From Sphingomonas brevis (GTDB lineage Bacteria; Pseudomonadota; Alphaproteobacteria; Sphingomonadales; Sphingomonadaceae): a stretch of DNA of 64,000 bases. This document shows positions 26,882 through 36,748 of this stretch, in pieces. Each line of letters starts with the position of its first letter. The stretch's first letter is position 1. The position numbers and the translations under genes were made by a program. The notes under the pieces were generated by a model that was given only the letters and a program-made list of their open reading frames with translations, was not told where the DNA came from and made no database searches. The stretch is from positions 124,001 through 188,000 of the forward strand of contig NZ_JAMGBB010000001.1 in the NCBI RefSeq assembly GCF_023516505.1. Reading direction: 5' to 3'.

Positions 26882-28008
26882 TAGCCGCTGAGCTCCGCGA
26901 CCCGGCCGGCGTGGAAGCGGGGCGAGCCGAATAGTTCGGACAGGACCGCCTCACGCTTCATGTACAGGCCGATGTCATGCTCGTCGGTCATGCCGATGCC
27001 GCCATGCATCTGCACGCCCTCTTGCACCGCAAGCGCCGACACCCGCCCGGCCTTGGCCTTTGCGACCGAGGCGAACAGCTCGGCGCGCGGATCGCCGGAA
27101 TCGAGCAATTGGGCTGCCTTGAGTGCCGCGGCGCGCGCAATCTCGATCTCGCCGTAAAGGTGCGCTGCGCGGTGCTGAAGCGCCTGGAACTCGCCGATCA
27201 GCTTTCCGAACTGCTTGCGCTGCTTCAGATATTCGACGGTCATCTCGCTGGCGCCGGCGGCAACGCCGACAAGCTCGGAAGCCGCGCCAACCCGTCCCGC
27301 ATTGAGCGCGCGGGTCAGAGGTCCCCAGCCGCCATCGACCTCGCCGACCACCGCGTCGGAGTCGACCGCGACATTGTCGAAGTTCAAGCGCGAGGCCTTG
27401 CTGCTGTCAGCCAAAGTGGCGGTGTCGACACCCAGGCCGCTGGCGCCCTTTTCCACGGCGAACAGGGTCAGGCCGTCGGTTTCGCCCGCCGAGCCGGCGG
27501 TCCTGGCCGCCACCAGCACGACATCGGCGCTGTTGCCATGAACGACGAACTGTTTCGATCCATTCAGCACGAAGCCATTGCCCTGCCGCTTGGCCGCCAT
27601 CGCAATTCGGGCGGGATCGTGATGCTTGCCCTCGTCGACTGCCAGAGCGGCGACGGTCTCGCCGGCGAGGATTCCGGGGAACCAGCGTTCGGCCTGGGCG
27701 GAGCCTTCGAGTGCCCGGACCGCGGCAACCGCGGTGGTGAGGAAGGGCGAGGGAGTGAGGTTGCGGCCGATCTCCTCCAAGACCACGCCGGCCTCGACGG
27801 CGCCCAGCCCGGCGCCACCCTGGCTTTCGGGGATTAGGATGCCGGTGAGGCCAAGCTCGGCAAACTGTTTCCACAGATCGCTGCCATAGCCATCGGTGCA
27901 GCCGCTATCGCGCCAGTGGCGAAGCTGCGGCTTGATCGCGCCCTCCTCCGCCATGAACGGGCGCACCGTATCCTGCAGCAGGCGCTGGTCTTCGTTAAGG
28001 GTCATCAT
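26878..28008 (-). CDS. Acyl-CoA dehydrogenase family protein lacking the catalytic Glu motif
   Basis: 376 residues from ATG 28008 (or 28005). The N-terminal helical domain, middle strand (DEGKHHDPARIAM...) and C-terminal four-helix region (EYLKQRKQFGKLIGEFQALQHR, QMHGGIGMTDEHDIGLYMKR) show an intact ACAD fold. At the place where active enzymes have YEGTS or IEGGTS, this protein reads ELFGSPRFHAGRVAEL. It is therefore likely a non-catalytic or structural partner in a mixed tetramer with the adjacent gene at 28099. Both lie on the minus strand and are separated by a dispersed repeat. Confidence 0.88.
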   Translation of the reverse strand: MMTLNEDQRLLQDTVRPFMAEEGAIKPQLRHWRDSGCTDGYGSDLWKQFAELGLTGILIPESQGGAGLGAVEAGVVLEEIGRNLTPSPFLTTAVAAVRALEGSAQAERWFPGILAGETVAALAVDEGKHHDPARIAMAAKRQGNGFVLNGSKQFVVHGNSADVVLVAARTAGSAGETDGLTLFAVEKGASGLGVDTATLADSSKASRLNFDNVAVDSDAVVGEVDGGWGPLTRALNAGRVGAASELVGVAAGASEMTVEYLKQRKQFGKLIGEFQALQHRAAHLYGEIEIARAAALKAAQLLDSGDPRAELFASVAKAKAGRVSALAVQEGVQMHGGIGMTDEHDIGLYMKREAVLSELFGSPRFHAGRVAELSGY

Positions 28009-28018
28009 TCCAATTCAT

Positions 28019-28085
28019 CCGTTCGTGTCGAGCGAAGTCGAGACACTTCCCGCCAGCGTCCCTCGACTTCGCTCGGGACGAACGG
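28019..28085. repeat. Dispersed palindromic repeat (GTCGAGCGAAGTCGAG family)
   Basis: CCGTTCGTGTCGAGCGAAGTCGAG (28019-28042) pairs with CTCGACTTCGCTCGGGACGAACGG (28062-28085) with two mismatches, a 24-base inverted repeat. This is a second repeat family, distinct from the TCATTGCGAG units. It lies in the short gap between two acyl-CoA dehydrogenase genes on the minus strand. Confidence 0.85.
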
Positions 28086-28098
28086 GTTCAATTCACAG

Positions 28099-29253
28099 CT
28101 ACGCGCCCGGCAACCTCAAGATATGCTTGGCAACGATGCCGAGCTGGACTTCGGACGTGCCGCCCTCGATCGAATTTGCCTTGGTGCGGAGCCAGTCCCT
28201 GGCCGCCTTGCCGCCCCTGGATCGGTCGCTGTCCCATTCGATCGCATCGCTGCCGCCGGCGGCCATGATCAACTCGTGCCGGCGCTTGTTAAGCTCGGTC
28301 CCGGCATATTTCATCATCGACGGCATGGCGGGATGCGCATCGCCGGCCTTTAGCTGGTCGATGAACCGCTCGCTCATCGCCGCGAAGGCCAACGCATCGA
28401 CGTCGAAGGTGGCGATTTCGGCCCGCAGCAAAGGATCGTCGATCGGCCCGACCGATTTGCCGAGCGCTTCCTTCTCGCCGCCAAGACCCATGCCGCTGAT
28501 CATCTCGCGCTCGTGGCCGAGCAGATATTTGGCGACGTCCCAGCCCTTATTCTCCTCGCCGACCAACTGGTCCTTGGGCACCTTCACATCGTCGAAGAAG
28601 GTTTCGCAGAAGGGGGAATTGCCACTGATCAGCAGGATCGGCTTGGTCGAAACTCCCGGGCTTTCCATGTCGAACAGCAGGAAACTTATCCCGCCATGTT
28701 TGGATTCGCTTGAAGTGCGCACCAGGCAGAAGATCCAGTCGGCCTGGTCGGCGTAGCTGGTCCAGACCTTCTGGCCGTTGACGAGGTAATGGTCTCCCTT
28801 GTCTTCGGCCTTGGTCTGCAGGCCGGCAAGGTCCGACCCGGCGCCCGGTTCGGAATAGCCTTGGCACCAGCGGATCTCGCCACGGGCGATTTCGGTCAGA
28901 TAATGTTTTTTCTGCTCCTCGTTACCGAACTTGAGCAGCGCTGGTCCGAGCATCGATATGCCAAAGCTGGTCAGCGGAGGGCGGCAGCCGAGGTCGCGCA
29001 TCTCCTCCTTGAGGATTTTGGCCTCGGCCGGGCCAAGCCCCCCGCCGCCATATTCCCTGGGCCAGTCGGGCACGGTCCAGCCCTTCGACGCCATGGCGTC
29101 TAGCCATTGCTTCTGCGCCTCGCTCTGGAACTGGAAGTTGCGTCCGCCCCAGCAGGCGTCTTTTTCGCTGCGCATCGGCGTGCGCATTTCCGGCGGGCAA
29201 TTGGCCTCCAGCCAGGCGCGGGTTTGCTCACGAAATTGTTCGAGATCTGCCAT
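28099..29253 (-). CDS. Acyl-CoA dehydrogenase, catalytic subunit type
   Basis: 384 residues from ATG 29253; the TTG at 29256 is less likely. The conserved WCQGYSEPGAGSDLAGLQT contacts the substrate and FAD, and NSIEGGTSEVQLGIVAKHILRLP holds the catalytic Glu in the place of MCAD Glu376. It oxidises acyl-CoA to enoyl-CoA with FAD, passing electrons to ETF. It is probably co-transcribed with the non-catalytic paralog at 26878. Confidence 0.88.
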   Translation of the reverse strand: MADLEQFREQTRAWLEANCPPEMRTPMRSEKDACWGGRNFQFQSEAQKQWLDAMASKGWTVPDWPREYGGGGLGPAEAKILKEEMRDLGCRPPLTSFGISMLGPALLKFGNEEQKKHYLTEIARGEIRWCQGYSEPGAGSDLAGLQTKAEDKGDHYLVNGQKVWTSYADQADWIFCLVRTSSESKHGGISFLLFDMESPGVSTKPILLISGNSPFCETFFDDVKVPKDQLVGEENKGWDVAKYLLGHEREMISGMGLGGEKEALGKSVGPIDDPLLRAEIATFDVDALAFAAMSERFIDQLKAGDAHPAMPSMMKYAGTELNKRRHELIMAAGGSDAIEWDSDRSRGGKAARDWLRTKANSIEGGTSEVQLGIVAKHILRLPGA

Positions 29254-29332
29254 CAATCTTGCCCTTCGCGGTAGAGCGTCCTAGCGCCGTTTTGGAACCG
29301 ATATGCGGGTCCGCGCAAGGGAGCGGTCGGCG

Positions 29333-30580
29333 ATGGATTTTGACCTTACGGAACGTCAGGCTTTTTTTCGCGACCGGGTCCGCCAATTCATCGACCGAAA
29401 TGTCCGGCCGCGAGTCGCGGACTATAAAAAGCAGATCGACGCGGGCGATCGCTGGCAACCGATCCAGCTGATCGAGGATTTGAAGCCCAAGGCTCTCGAG
29501 GCGGGCCTGTGGAACCTGTTCATGCCGCCCGGCGGGGCGCTGAAACATGTCGACGAGACATTCGCGTTCGAGGGCGAGCAGCTCACCAACCTAGAATATG
29601 CCCTGTGCGCGGAGGAAATGGGCCGAATCCTATGGTCCTCGGAAGTGTTCAATTGCTCCGCGCCCGACACCGGCAATATGGAGGTGCTGCATCGCTACGG
29701 CACCCGTGAGCAGAAGGAAAAATGGCTGAACCCGCTGATGCGGGGCGAGATCCGTTCCGCCTTCCTGATGACCGAACCGGGAGTGGCTTCGTCCGACGCG
29801 ACCAACATTGAGTGCCGAATCGAACGCGACGGCGACGATTATGTCATCAACGGCAAGAAATGGTGGTCGAGCGGCGCCGGCGATCCGCGTTGCAAGGTCG
29901 CCATCCTGATGGGCAAGACCGATGTTGAGGCCCGGACGCATGCCCAGCAGTCGATGATCCTGGTGCCGATGGATACGCCGGGTATTACCGTCGAGCGATT
30001 CCTGTCGGTCTATGGCTACGACGACGCCCCGCACGGCCATATGGAAATCGAGTTGAAGAATGTGCGGGTGCCGGCATCTAACCTGCTGCTCGGAGAGGGC
30101 AGGGGGTTCGAAATCGCCCAAGGGCGGCTTGGGCCGGGCCGCATCCATCACTGCATGCGGACAATTGGTGCTGCCGAAGAGGCACTCGACCTGATGGCGC
30201 GGCGGCTGCAGTCGCGCACCGCCTTCGGCAAGCGCCTCAGCGAGCATAGCGTGTGGGAACAGCGAGTGGCCGAGGCGCGGATCGAGATCGACTGCACACG
30301 GCTGCTCTGCCTCAAGGCCGCGGACATGATGGACAAGGTCGGCAACAAGGCCGCCAAGGCCGAGATCGCGATGATCAAGGTCAAGGCGCCCCGCATGGCG
30401 CTGAAGATCATCGACGATGCGATCCAGGCGCATGGCGGAGCGGGCGTCAGCCAGGACACGGCTCTGGCCGGTAGCTGGGCGGGGATTCGGACGCTGCGGC
30501 TGGCCGATGGGCCGGACGAAGTGCACAACCGTTCGATTGCCCTGATCGAGTTCGCCAAGCATGCCGAGGCGCTGGCATGA
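29333..30580 (+). CDS. Acyl-CoA dehydrogenase (ACAD10/11-like)
   Basis: 415 residues from ATG 29333, chosen over an upstream ATG at 29303 because GGGAG lies about 10 bases before it. Motifs are [56 protein letters not shown] and [16 protein letters not shown], where the carboxylate sits in the ACAD11 subgroup. It starts a divergent operon 79 bases from the minus-strand ACAD. It overlaps the downstream SDR by 4 bases. Confidence 0.88.
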   Translation: MDFDLTERQAFFRDRVRQFIDRNVRPRVADYKKQIDAGDRWQPIQLIEDLKPKALEAGLWNLFMPPGGALKHVDETFAFEGEQLTNLEYALCAEEMGRILWSSEVFNCSAPDTGNMEVLHRYGTREQKEKWLNPLMRGEIRSAFLMTEPGVASSDATNIECRIERDGDDYVINGKKWWSSGAGDPRCKVAILMGKTDVEARTHAQQSMILVPMDTPGITVERFLSVYGYDDAPHGHMEIELKNVRVPASNLLLGEGRGFEIAQGRLGPGRIHHCMRTIGAAEEALDLMARRLQSRTAFGKRLSEHSVWEQRVAEARIEIDCTRLLCLKAADMMDKVGNKAAKAEIAMIKVKAPRMALKIIDDAIQAHGGAGVSQDTALAGSWAGIRTLRLADGPDEVHNRSIALIEFAKHAEALA

Positions 30581-31371
30581 GCCGCAACCTGTTCGACCTT
30601 GGCGGCAAGGTGGCGATCGTCACCGGCTCATCGCGCGGAATCGGCCGCGCCATTGCCGAGGCGCTGGCGGAGCAGGGCGCCAGGGTCGTCATTTCCAGCC
30701 GCAAGCAGGACGCATGCGACGACGTCGCCCGGGCAATCAACGATCAGCATGGCCCAAATGCGGACGGTCCGCGCGCGATCGCTGTTGCGGCCAACATCTC
30801 CAGCAAGGACGATCTTCAGAACCTCGTCGACAAGACGCGGGAGGCGTTCGGCAAGATCGACGTCTTGGTCTGCAATGCCGCGTCCAACCCCTATTACGGA
30901 CCGATGGCCGGGATCAGCGACGACCAGTTCCGCAAGATCCTCGACAATAATGTCATCGCCAATCACTGGCTGATTTCGATGGCGGCGCCGGAGATGCTGG
31001 AACGCGGGGAGGGTTCGATCATTATCGTCAGCTCGATCGGCGGCCTGACCAGCTCGACCATGATCGGCGCCTATAACATCAGCAAGGCCGCCGACTTCCA
31101 GCTTGCGCGAAACCTGGCGGCCGAGTTCGGGCCGAATGGGGTCAGGGTGAACTGCATCGCTCCAGGCTTGGTGAAGACCGATTTTGCCCGCGCTCTGTGG
31201 GAAAATCCGGACACGCTAAAACTGGTCACCAAGGGCACGCCGCTGCGCCGTATCGGCGAGCCGCATGAGATTGCCGGGGCCGCGGTCTATCTTGCCTCGC
31301 CCGCCTCGACCTTCATGACCGGCCAGGCGATGATCGTCGACGGGGGATCGACCATCGGGGTCGGGCTATGA
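30577..31371 (+). CDS. Short-chain dehydrogenase/reductase
   Basis: 264 residues. The nucleotide motif TGSSRGIG is near residue 17, NAAS near 100, the catalytic Ser in IIIVSSIGG, and the YNISK tetrad. The C-terminal [20 protein letters not shown] is family-typical. Coupled to the upstream ACAD and downstream SDR by 4-base overlaps, it probably acts as a 3-hydroxyacyl-CoA or steroid-like alcohol dehydrogenase in the same pathway. Cofactor preference is not certain; RKQ after the second strand may favour NADP. Confidence 0.85.
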   Translation: MSRNLFDLGGKVAIVTGSSRGIGRAIAEALAEQGARVVISSRKQDACDDVARAINDQHGPNADGPRAIAVAANISSKDDLQNLVDKTREAFGKIDVLVCNAASNPYYGPMAGISDDQFRKILDNNVIANHWLISMAAPEMLERGEGSIIIVSSIGGLTSSTMIGAYNISKAADFQLARNLAAEFGPNGVRVNCIAPGLVKTDFARALWENPDTLKLVTKGTPLRRIGEPHEIAGAAVYLASPASTFMTGQAMIVDGGSTIGVGL

Positions 31372-32123
31372 CCGGACGCCTCGCCGGCAAGGTTGCGATC
31401 GTCACCGGCGCCGGCTCGGGCATCGGCAAGGCCAGCGTCGAGCTGTTCCGGAACGAAGGCGCGACGGTGGTCGGCGCGGACCTGCACGGTGCCGAGTTCG
31501 AATGCGACGCCGGCGACGAGGAGCAGGTCGATGCCCTGGTCGCCCATACGGTCCGCGATCATGGTGGGCTCGACATCTTCTTCGCCAATGCCGGGGTTTC
31601 CGGCGGTTTCGACAGCATCTTCGACCAGGATGCGAACGATTGGGCCGAAATCTTGCGGGTGAACCTGATTGGTCCTTTTCTTGCTATAAAATATGCCGCT
31701 CCGGTGATGAAAGGGCGGGGCGGCGGGTCGATCGTCGCTACCGCTTCCGTAGCCGGCCTGCGCTCGGGCGCCGGCGGGCCAGCTTATTCGGCATCGAAGG
31801 CCGGAGTGATCAATCTGGTCAAGGTGGCAGCCACCCAGCTCGCCGGGGCCAATATTCGCGTCAATGCGATTTGCCCCGGCCTGATCGAGACCGGCATGAC
31901 CGAATTCATCTTCGAACGAGCAAGATCGAAGGGCCAGGAAAGCCAGATCGGCCACCTCAATCCGCTCAAACGCGGCGGTGCACCAATCGAAATCGCCAAT
32001 GCGGCGCTGTTCCTCGCTTCGGATGAAGCGAGCTATGTCAACGGACAGGCGATCGTCGTAGACGGCGGCCTGAGCTCGTCGCACCCATTCAACCATCAAA
32101 GCTACGGACGGACCACGACATGA
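31368..32123 (+). CDS. Short-chain dehydrogenase/reductase
   Basis: 251 residues. The motifs are [21 protein letters not shown] and a C-terminal [20 protein letters not shown]. The acidic Asp at the end of strand 2 (GADLHG) indicates NAD rather than NADP. The gene overlaps both neighbours by 4 bases. It is plausibly the NAD-linked 3-hydroxyacyl-CoA or alcohol step of the cluster. Differing sequence from the upstream SDR shows the pair is not a recent duplication. Confidence 0.85.
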   Translation: MTGRLAGKVAIVTGAGSGIGKASVELFRNEGATVVGADLHGAEFECDAGDEEQVDALVAHTVRDHGGLDIFFANAGVSGGFDSIFDQDANDWAEILRVNLIGPFLAIKYAAPVMKGRGGGSIVATASVAGLRSGAGGPAYSASKAGVINLVKVAATQLAGANIRVNAICPGLIETGMTEFIFERARSKGQESQIGHLNPLKRGGAPIEIANAALFLASDEASYVNGQAIVVDGGLSSSHPFNHQSYGRTTT

Positions 32124-34204
32124 CCGACGTCATCGACAAGCCCACCACGAGCCCAATTTCCACCAGCCGCCATGGCGACGTGCTGATCGTCACGTCCAAC
32201 AATCCGCCGGTCAACGCGCTGGGGGCGGCAGTCCGGCAGGGGTTGGTCGCGGCGATCGAGGAAGCCGACGGCGACGATGCGATCAAGGCAGTCGTCATCC
32301 GTTGCGAAGGCCAGACTTTCTTCGCCGGGGCCGACATCAGCGAATTCGGCAAGCCGATGGTGATGCCAATGCTGCCGCAGGTGGTCGATATCATCGAGAA
32401 TTGCACCAAGCCGGTAGTCGCGGCGATTCATGGTACGGCGCTCGGGGGCGGCCTCGAAGTGGCGCTGGCCAGCCATTATCGCGTCGCCGTGCCCGATGCG
32501 AAGCTGGGCGTCCCGGAGGTCAAGCTCGGCTTGCTGCCAGGCGCAGGCGGGACGCAGCGGCTGCCGCGCGTCGCCGGAGTGCAGAAGGCGCTGGAAATGG
32601 TCACTAGCGGTACGCCGATCGGCGCCAAGGACGCCTATGCAGTCGGCCTGGTCGACCGGATCGTCGAGGGCGAGCTGCTCCAGCACGCCGTCGCCTATGC
32701 CGATGAAGTGCGCGACATCCGCCCGCTGCCCAAATCGAGCGAGCGCGACGATAAATTGGCGGAAGCGCGCGCCAATCCGGCGATCTTCGACGAGTTCCGC
32801 AAGGCCAATGGCCGCAAGTTCCGCGGTTTCGAGGCGCCAGAGGCCAACATCAAGGCGGTCGAAGCGGCGGTAGCCAAGCCCTATGCAGAAGGCGTCATCG
32901 ACGAACGTAACCTGTTCATGGGGTTGATGAGCGGCACCCAGGCGAGGGCGCAGCAATATTTCTTTTTTGCCGAGCGCAAGGCCGCCAAGATCGACGATAT
33001 CCCCGAAGACACGCAGCCGCGCAGCGTCAAGAAGGTCGGTGTGATCGGCGCCGGCACCATGGGCGGCGGCATTTCGATGAATTTCCTGTCGGCCGGGATC
33101 CCGGTGACTATCTTCGAGATGAACCAGGAAGCGCTCGATCGCGGCACCGGCGTGATGCGCAAGAATTACGAAGCGACCGCCGCCAAGGGCCGGATGACCG
33201 GCGAGCAGGTCGAAAAGGCAATGGCGCAATTGACGCCAACGCTCGATTTCGATGCGCTGGCCGATTGCGACCTGATCATCGAGGCCGTGTTCGAGCAAAT
33301 GGATGTGAAGAAGGACATCTTCACCCGGCTCGACAAGGTGATGAAGCAGGGTGCGATCCTGGCTTCCAATACCAGCTATCTGAACATCGACGAGATTGCG
33401 GCGGCCACGTCGCGGCCGCAGGATGTCGTCGGCCTGCACTTCTTCTCCCCGGCCAATGTGATGAAATTGCTGGAAGTGGTGCGCGGCGCCAAGACCGCGC
33501 CCGACGTGCTGGTCACGGCGATGCAATTGGCCAAGAAGATCAAGAAGGTCGCAGTTGTTGCCGGCGTCTGCCACGGCTTCATTGGCAACCGCATGCTGAT
33601 GCCTCGGCAGGTCGAGGCTACCAAGCTGCTCCTGGAAGGCGCGACTCCCGAACAGGTCGACCGCGTCCACGTCGAATTCGGAATGCCGATGGGCCCGTTC
33701 CAGATGGCCGACCTGGCCGGGGTCGACATCGGCTGGCATCGCGATCCGAACCGCATCGAGAATATCCGCGATGCGTTGTGCGCGATCGATCGCTGGGGCC
33801 AGAAAAAGGGCGCCGGCTTCTACGATTATGACGAGAAGCGCCGCCCGACGCCGTCGCCGGTGGTGCAGCAGATCATCGAGGATTTTGCCGCCAAGCAAGG
33901 CGTCACGCGTCGCCAGATCGACGATGAGGAAATCGTCGAGCGAACGCTCTACACGATGGTCAATGAGGGTTCGAAAATCCTCGAGGAGGGCATGGCCCAG
34001 CGCGCGTCCGACATCGATGTCGTGTGGGTCTATGGCTATGGCTGGCCAGTCTATCGCGGCGGTCCGATGTTCTGGGCGGATACCGAAGGTGCGGCCAAGA
34101 TCGTAGAGGGATTGAAGCGGCAGGAACAGCGGATGGGAAGCGACTTCAGCTTCTCCAGGCTGCTGCTCGACAAGGCCGAAAAGGGCGAGAAGTTCACCCG
34201 CTAG
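32120..34204 (+). CDS. Bifunctional enoyl-CoA hydratase / 3-hydroxyacyl-CoA dehydrogenase (FadJ/FadB type)
   Basis: 694 residues. The N-terminal crotonase domain has [11 protein letters not shown] and [22 protein letters not shown] with the catalytic Glu. The dehydrogenase domain starts near 300 with [14 protein letters not shown] and has [18 protein letters not shown] with the catalytic His, then HGFIGNRM. It performs the hydration and second oxidation of beta-oxidation. A separate thiolase (fadA) is expected but is absent from the window. It is the last coupled gene of the operon. Confidence 0.93.
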   Translation: MTDVIDKPTTSPISTSRHGDVLIVTSNNPPVNALGAAVRQGLVAAIEEADGDDAIKAVVIRCEGQTFFAGADISEFGKPMVMPMLPQVVDIIENCTKPVVAAIHGTALGGGLEVALASHYRVAVPDAKLGVPEVKLGLLPGAGGTQRLPRVAGVQKALEMVTSGTPIGAKDAYAVGLVDRIVEGELLQHAVAYADEVRDIRPLPKSSERDDKLAEARANPAIFDEFRKANGRKFRGFEAPEANIKAVEAAVAKPYAEGVIDERNLFMGLMSGTQARAQQYFFFAERKAAKIDDIPEDTQPRSVKKVGVIGAGTMGGGISMNFLSAGIPVTIFEMNQEALDRGTGVMRKNYEATAAKGRMTGEQVEKAMAQLTPTLDFDALADCDLIIEAVFEQMDVKKDIFTRLDKVMKQGAILASNTSYLNIDEIAAATSRPQDVVGLHFFSPANVMKLLEVVRGAKTAPDVLVTAMQLAKKIKKVAVVAGVCHGFIGNRMLMPRQVEATKLLLEGATPEQVDRVHVEFGMPMGPFQMADLAGVDIGWHRDPNRIENIRDALCAIDRWGQKKGAGFYDYDEKRRPTPSPVVQQIIEDFAAKQGVTRRQIDDEEIVERTLYTMVNEGSKILEEGMAQRASDIDVVWVYGYGWPVYRGGPMFWADTEGAAKIVEGLKRQEQRMGSDFSFSRLLLDKAEKGEKFTR

Positions 34205-34206
34205 GC

Positions 34207-34449
34207 ATGTCCCGCTGGGCCCGGATCGTCCTCACAACACTGGCCGCCTTGATCGGCGGCTGGGGTGGCATGATCGTGGTCGGCGGCGGGGCCGCGGGTA
34301 TCGGGTGGATCTTCCTGTTCGGTGACGATCCCTGGCCCAGGTGGAGCGAAATCGTCATCCCGCTCGTTGCATTTGCCGGCGCAATTGCCGGCGCAGCAAG
34401 CTTTGGGCTTGCCGTCTGGCGCGCGACCGGCAAGCATCGCGACGGCTAG
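34207..34449 (+). CDS. Small membrane protein, unknown function
   Basis: 80 residues from ATG 34207, only 2 bases after the fadJ-like stop. Two hydrophobic segments (residues ~9-38 rich in Gly, and ~52-73) suggest two or three membrane helices. No family is recognised. Its location suggests co-transcription with the acyl-CoA operon or with cytochrome b561 next to it. Confidence 0.6.
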   Translation: MSRWARIVLTTLAALIGGWGGMIVVGGGAAGIGWIFLFGDDPWPRWSEIVIPLVAFAGAIAGAASFGLAVWRATGKHRDG

Positions 34450-34462
34450 CTGGGAGATGTCG

Positions 34463-35047
34463 ATGTCCGACTATATGGTGACCGAAAGCACTGGTCTGCT
34501 TGCAATCCGCTATCGAAAGATCGTGATGTGGATCCATTGGATCACTGCGATCCTGGTGCTGATGCAGCTCTATGTCGGCTTCACCTTCCACGACTTGCCG
34601 CGCGGTACTCCGGAACGGGCGTTCCTGTTCGGCTGGCACAAGACGTGGGGTGTTTTGATCCTCCTGTTGGCGCTGGCGCGTCTCAGCATGCGATTGATGA
34701 ACCCGCCGCCGCCCTATCCATCGGACTTTCCACGATGGCGGCGCTTTGTCGCGGTATGGAGCCATCGCTTGCTCTATTTCATGCTGCTTGCTCTGCCGCT
34801 AACCGGATTGGCGGCCGTTTCCGGACGGGCCGTGAATGGCTGGGTAGTACTGCAGCAGGGCCTGTCATTCCCTGCGATCCCGGGCATCGCCAAGGACAAT
34901 GAATTTCATGAGGTCCACGAGATATTGGTGTGGGTGACGATCGCGCTGCTCGTGCTGCACGTCAGCGCCGCGCTGTTTAACCAGTTCGTCGATGGCGGAC
35001 CGGTCGCCGGCCGCATGTGGCCATTCAGGGCCCGGCGCCAGGCCTAG
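34463..35047 (+). CDS. Cytochrome b561 family protein
   Basis: 194 residues from ATG 34463 (GGGAG 6 bases upstream; the ATG at 34457 is too close). Four membrane helices carry the haem-ligating histidines: WIHWITAIL in helix 1, WHKTWGVL, WSHRLLYFML and HEVHEILVWV. CybB-type proteins oxidise ubiquinol, sometimes acting as superoxide oxidase. Haem-binding is inferred from His positions. It converges with the MFS gene with a 4-base overlap. Confidence 0.86.
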   Translation: MSDYMVTESTGLLAIRYRKIVMWIHWITAILVLMQLYVGFTFHDLPRGTPERAFLFGWHKTWGVLILLLALARLSMRLMNPPPPYPSDFPRWRRFVAVWSHRLLYFMLLALPLTGLAAVSGRAVNGWVVLQQGLSFPAIPGIAKDNEFHEVHEILVWVTIALLVLHVSAALFNQFVDGGPVAGRMWPFRARRQA

Positions 35048-36204
35048 CGACGCGCCGGAATCAGCCAGGCCATTGCCCCAGCAAGCGCCGCGATGCCGGC
35101 GGCGACGGTAAAGGTCTCGGCCGGCCCGCCGCGATCCCACAACAGGCCGGCGCCGAGACTGGCAAGCAAGGCGGAGATGCCGCTAACGAAGAAGAAGGCG
35201 CCGAAGCTGGTTGCCCGCTGATGTTCTGGCGCCGCATCGGCGAGCATCCGCGCGAAAATTCCCTGCGTCAGCGCCATATGCGCGCCCCACAGGACCACCC
35301 CAATGACAACCAACGGCAGCCCGCTTGCCTGAGCGAGAAGCAAGTCGGCGGCGATGAGTGTCGCGATGCCGGCCAGCAACAGCGACTTGGGGTCTACTCG
35401 ATCGCTTAGCGCGCCGGCCGGATAAGCAAGCAGCAGATAGGCCAGGCTAAACAGGGCGAGCACCAGCGGGGACCAGGTGGCGGCCAGCCCGACATCCATC
35501 GCCTTCAAAATCAGGAAGCTTTCGGAAAATCGGGCGAGCCCGAACAGGAAGCCGACCGAGATCAGGCGCCGAACCTGCTTGTCGAGCGATCGCCAACCGC
35601 CCCATTTGGCCTTGTCGGTAATGGCAAGATGCTTGGCCGGTTCGCGAAGCATGATCCAGGCGAACAGGAACGACAGGAAGGCAGGAATTGCCGCGATCCA
35701 AAAGACCGCGCGAATGTCGTTGGCAAGCAGCAGCATCAACCCAACGGCGGCCAGCGGCGCGAGGAATCCCCCGACGGTGTCCATCGCCTGCCGCAAGCCA
35801 TATGCCGCACCGCGCAGCTCCGGCGGCGTTTCGTCGGCAATCATCGCATCGCGCGGAGCGCCGCGAATGCCCTTGCCGATGCGGTCGACGAACCGCGCGC
35901 CGAGCACCGGCAGCGCGCCCTGGGCCAGGGGGAACAATGGCTTGGATAGCGCCGCCATACCGTAGCCGAGCAGAATCCACGGCTTGCGCCGCTGGCTGCG
36001 GTCGCTGAGCCGGCCGGAGACTAGCTTGGTGAGGTTGGCGGTCGCCTCGGCGACGCCGTCGAGCGCGCCCATCGCCGCTACCGGCAGGCCAAGCGTTATG
36101 GTCAAGAAGGCCGGCAGGAGCGCGTGATAAATCTCGCTCGACAGATCCATCAGCAAGCTGACTATCCCGAGGATCCAGACGGTGCGGGGAAGTTTTCTTA
36201 CCAT
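35044..36204 (-). CDS. MFS transporter
   Basis: 386 residues from ATG 36204 (MVRKLPRTVWILGIVSLLMDLSSE); an ATG at 36210 is also available. Twelve hydrophobic segments, the loop 2-3 motif GRLSDRSQRRKPWILLGYGM and the matching motif DRIGKGIRGAPRDAMIADE are clear. The latter resembles the family of uncharacterised MFS proteins often annotated as MFS (YnfM / DHA-like). Substrate unknown. The frame upstream reads MDCFATLAMT, which is repeat DNA and not protein. Confidence 0.85.
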   Translation of the reverse strand: MVRKLPRTVWILGIVSLLMDLSSEIYHALLPAFLTITLGLPVAAMGALDGVAEATANLTKLVSGRLSDRSQRRKPWILLGYGMAALSKPLFPLAQGALPVLGARFVDRIGKGIRGAPRDAMIADETPPELRGAAYGLRQAMDTVGGFLAPLAAVGLMLLLANDIRAVFWIAAIPAFLSFLFAWIMLREPAKHLAITDKAKWGGWRSLDKQVRRLISVGFLFGLARFSESFLILKAMDVGLAATWSPLVLALFSLAYLLLAYPAGALSDRVDPKSLLLAGIATLIAADLLLAQASGLPLVVIGVVLWGAHMALTQGIFARMLADAAPEHQRATSFGAFFFVSGISALLASLGAGLLWDRGGPAETFTVAAGIAALAGAMAWLIPARR

Positions 36205-36270
36205 CGTCATTGCGAGCGTAGCGAAGCAATCCATGGATTGCCACGTCGCCTTCGGCTCCTCGCAACGACG
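36205..36270. repeat. Dispersed palindromic repeat (TCATTGCGAG family) at the MFS start
   Basis: CGTCATTGCGAG (36205-36216) pairs with CTCGCAACGACG (36259-36270) with one mismatch, and CAATCC/GGATTG (36228-36241) pairs inside. It is the same family as 20445-20524. It abuts the MFS ATG and separates it from the divergent MarR gene, so it forms the leader of the MFS mRNA. Confidence 0.85.
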
Positions 36271-36322
36271 TTTGTGGTGCTACAAATTTGCCAAAAGCGA
36301 AATCTTTGATACGCTCAATTCC

Positions 36323-36736
36323 ATGTGGGGGACGGCATCACCAGGCGCCATCGCGGCGCGCTTCGCAAGATTGGTAGAGTTGTTGGGCGGCGACACTGCC
36401 GCGGCCAAGGCGATGGGGCAGCAGCGGGACTTGCTTGCGGCGGTACAGTCGACCGAACCGGGCACGCTCAACCAGGTTGCGGCACGTGTGAAGCGCGGCG
36501 CGCCGGCGATTAGCCGCGCGATCGATACGCTTGTTCGCGCGGGATTTGTCGACCGCCAGGCCGATCCGGAAAACCGGCGGCGGCTCCAGCTTCGGCTAAC
36601 CGACCAGGGCCGCGAATATCTCAATCGGCCGCCGGTGGCCGACCAGACGCTTGAAGGGCGCCTGGGGAAGCTTGCGGCGAGCGAATTGCGCGCGCTGGAG
36701 CGCGGGATCGAAATCCTCGAACGGCTGCCGCGCTAG
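36323..36736 (+). CDS. MarR-family transcriptional regulator
   Basis: 137 residues from ATG 36323; the longer upstream frame is repeat-derived. A winged helix-turn-helix is seen at TLNQVAARVKRGAPAISRAIDTLVRAGFVDRQADPENRRRLQLRLTDQGREYL, including the DPENRR wing typical of MarR. It probably represses a nearby gene in response to a small ligand. The TauE/SafE gene follows by 12 bases and the MFS gene is divergent. Either could be a target. Confidence 0.88.
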   Translation: MWGTASPGAIAARFARLVELLGGDTAAAKAMGQQRDLLAAVQSTEPGTLNQVAARVKRGAPAISRAIDTLVRAGFVDRQADPENRRRLQLRLTDQGREYLNRPPVADQTLEGRLGKLAASELRALERGIEILERLPR

Positions 36737-36748
36737 GAGAGTATCGCC

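Noticed and set aside
36205-36234. N-terminal MDCFATLAMT extension of the MFS protein
   Set aside because: This is repeat DNA read as protein; the true start is at 36204 or 36210.
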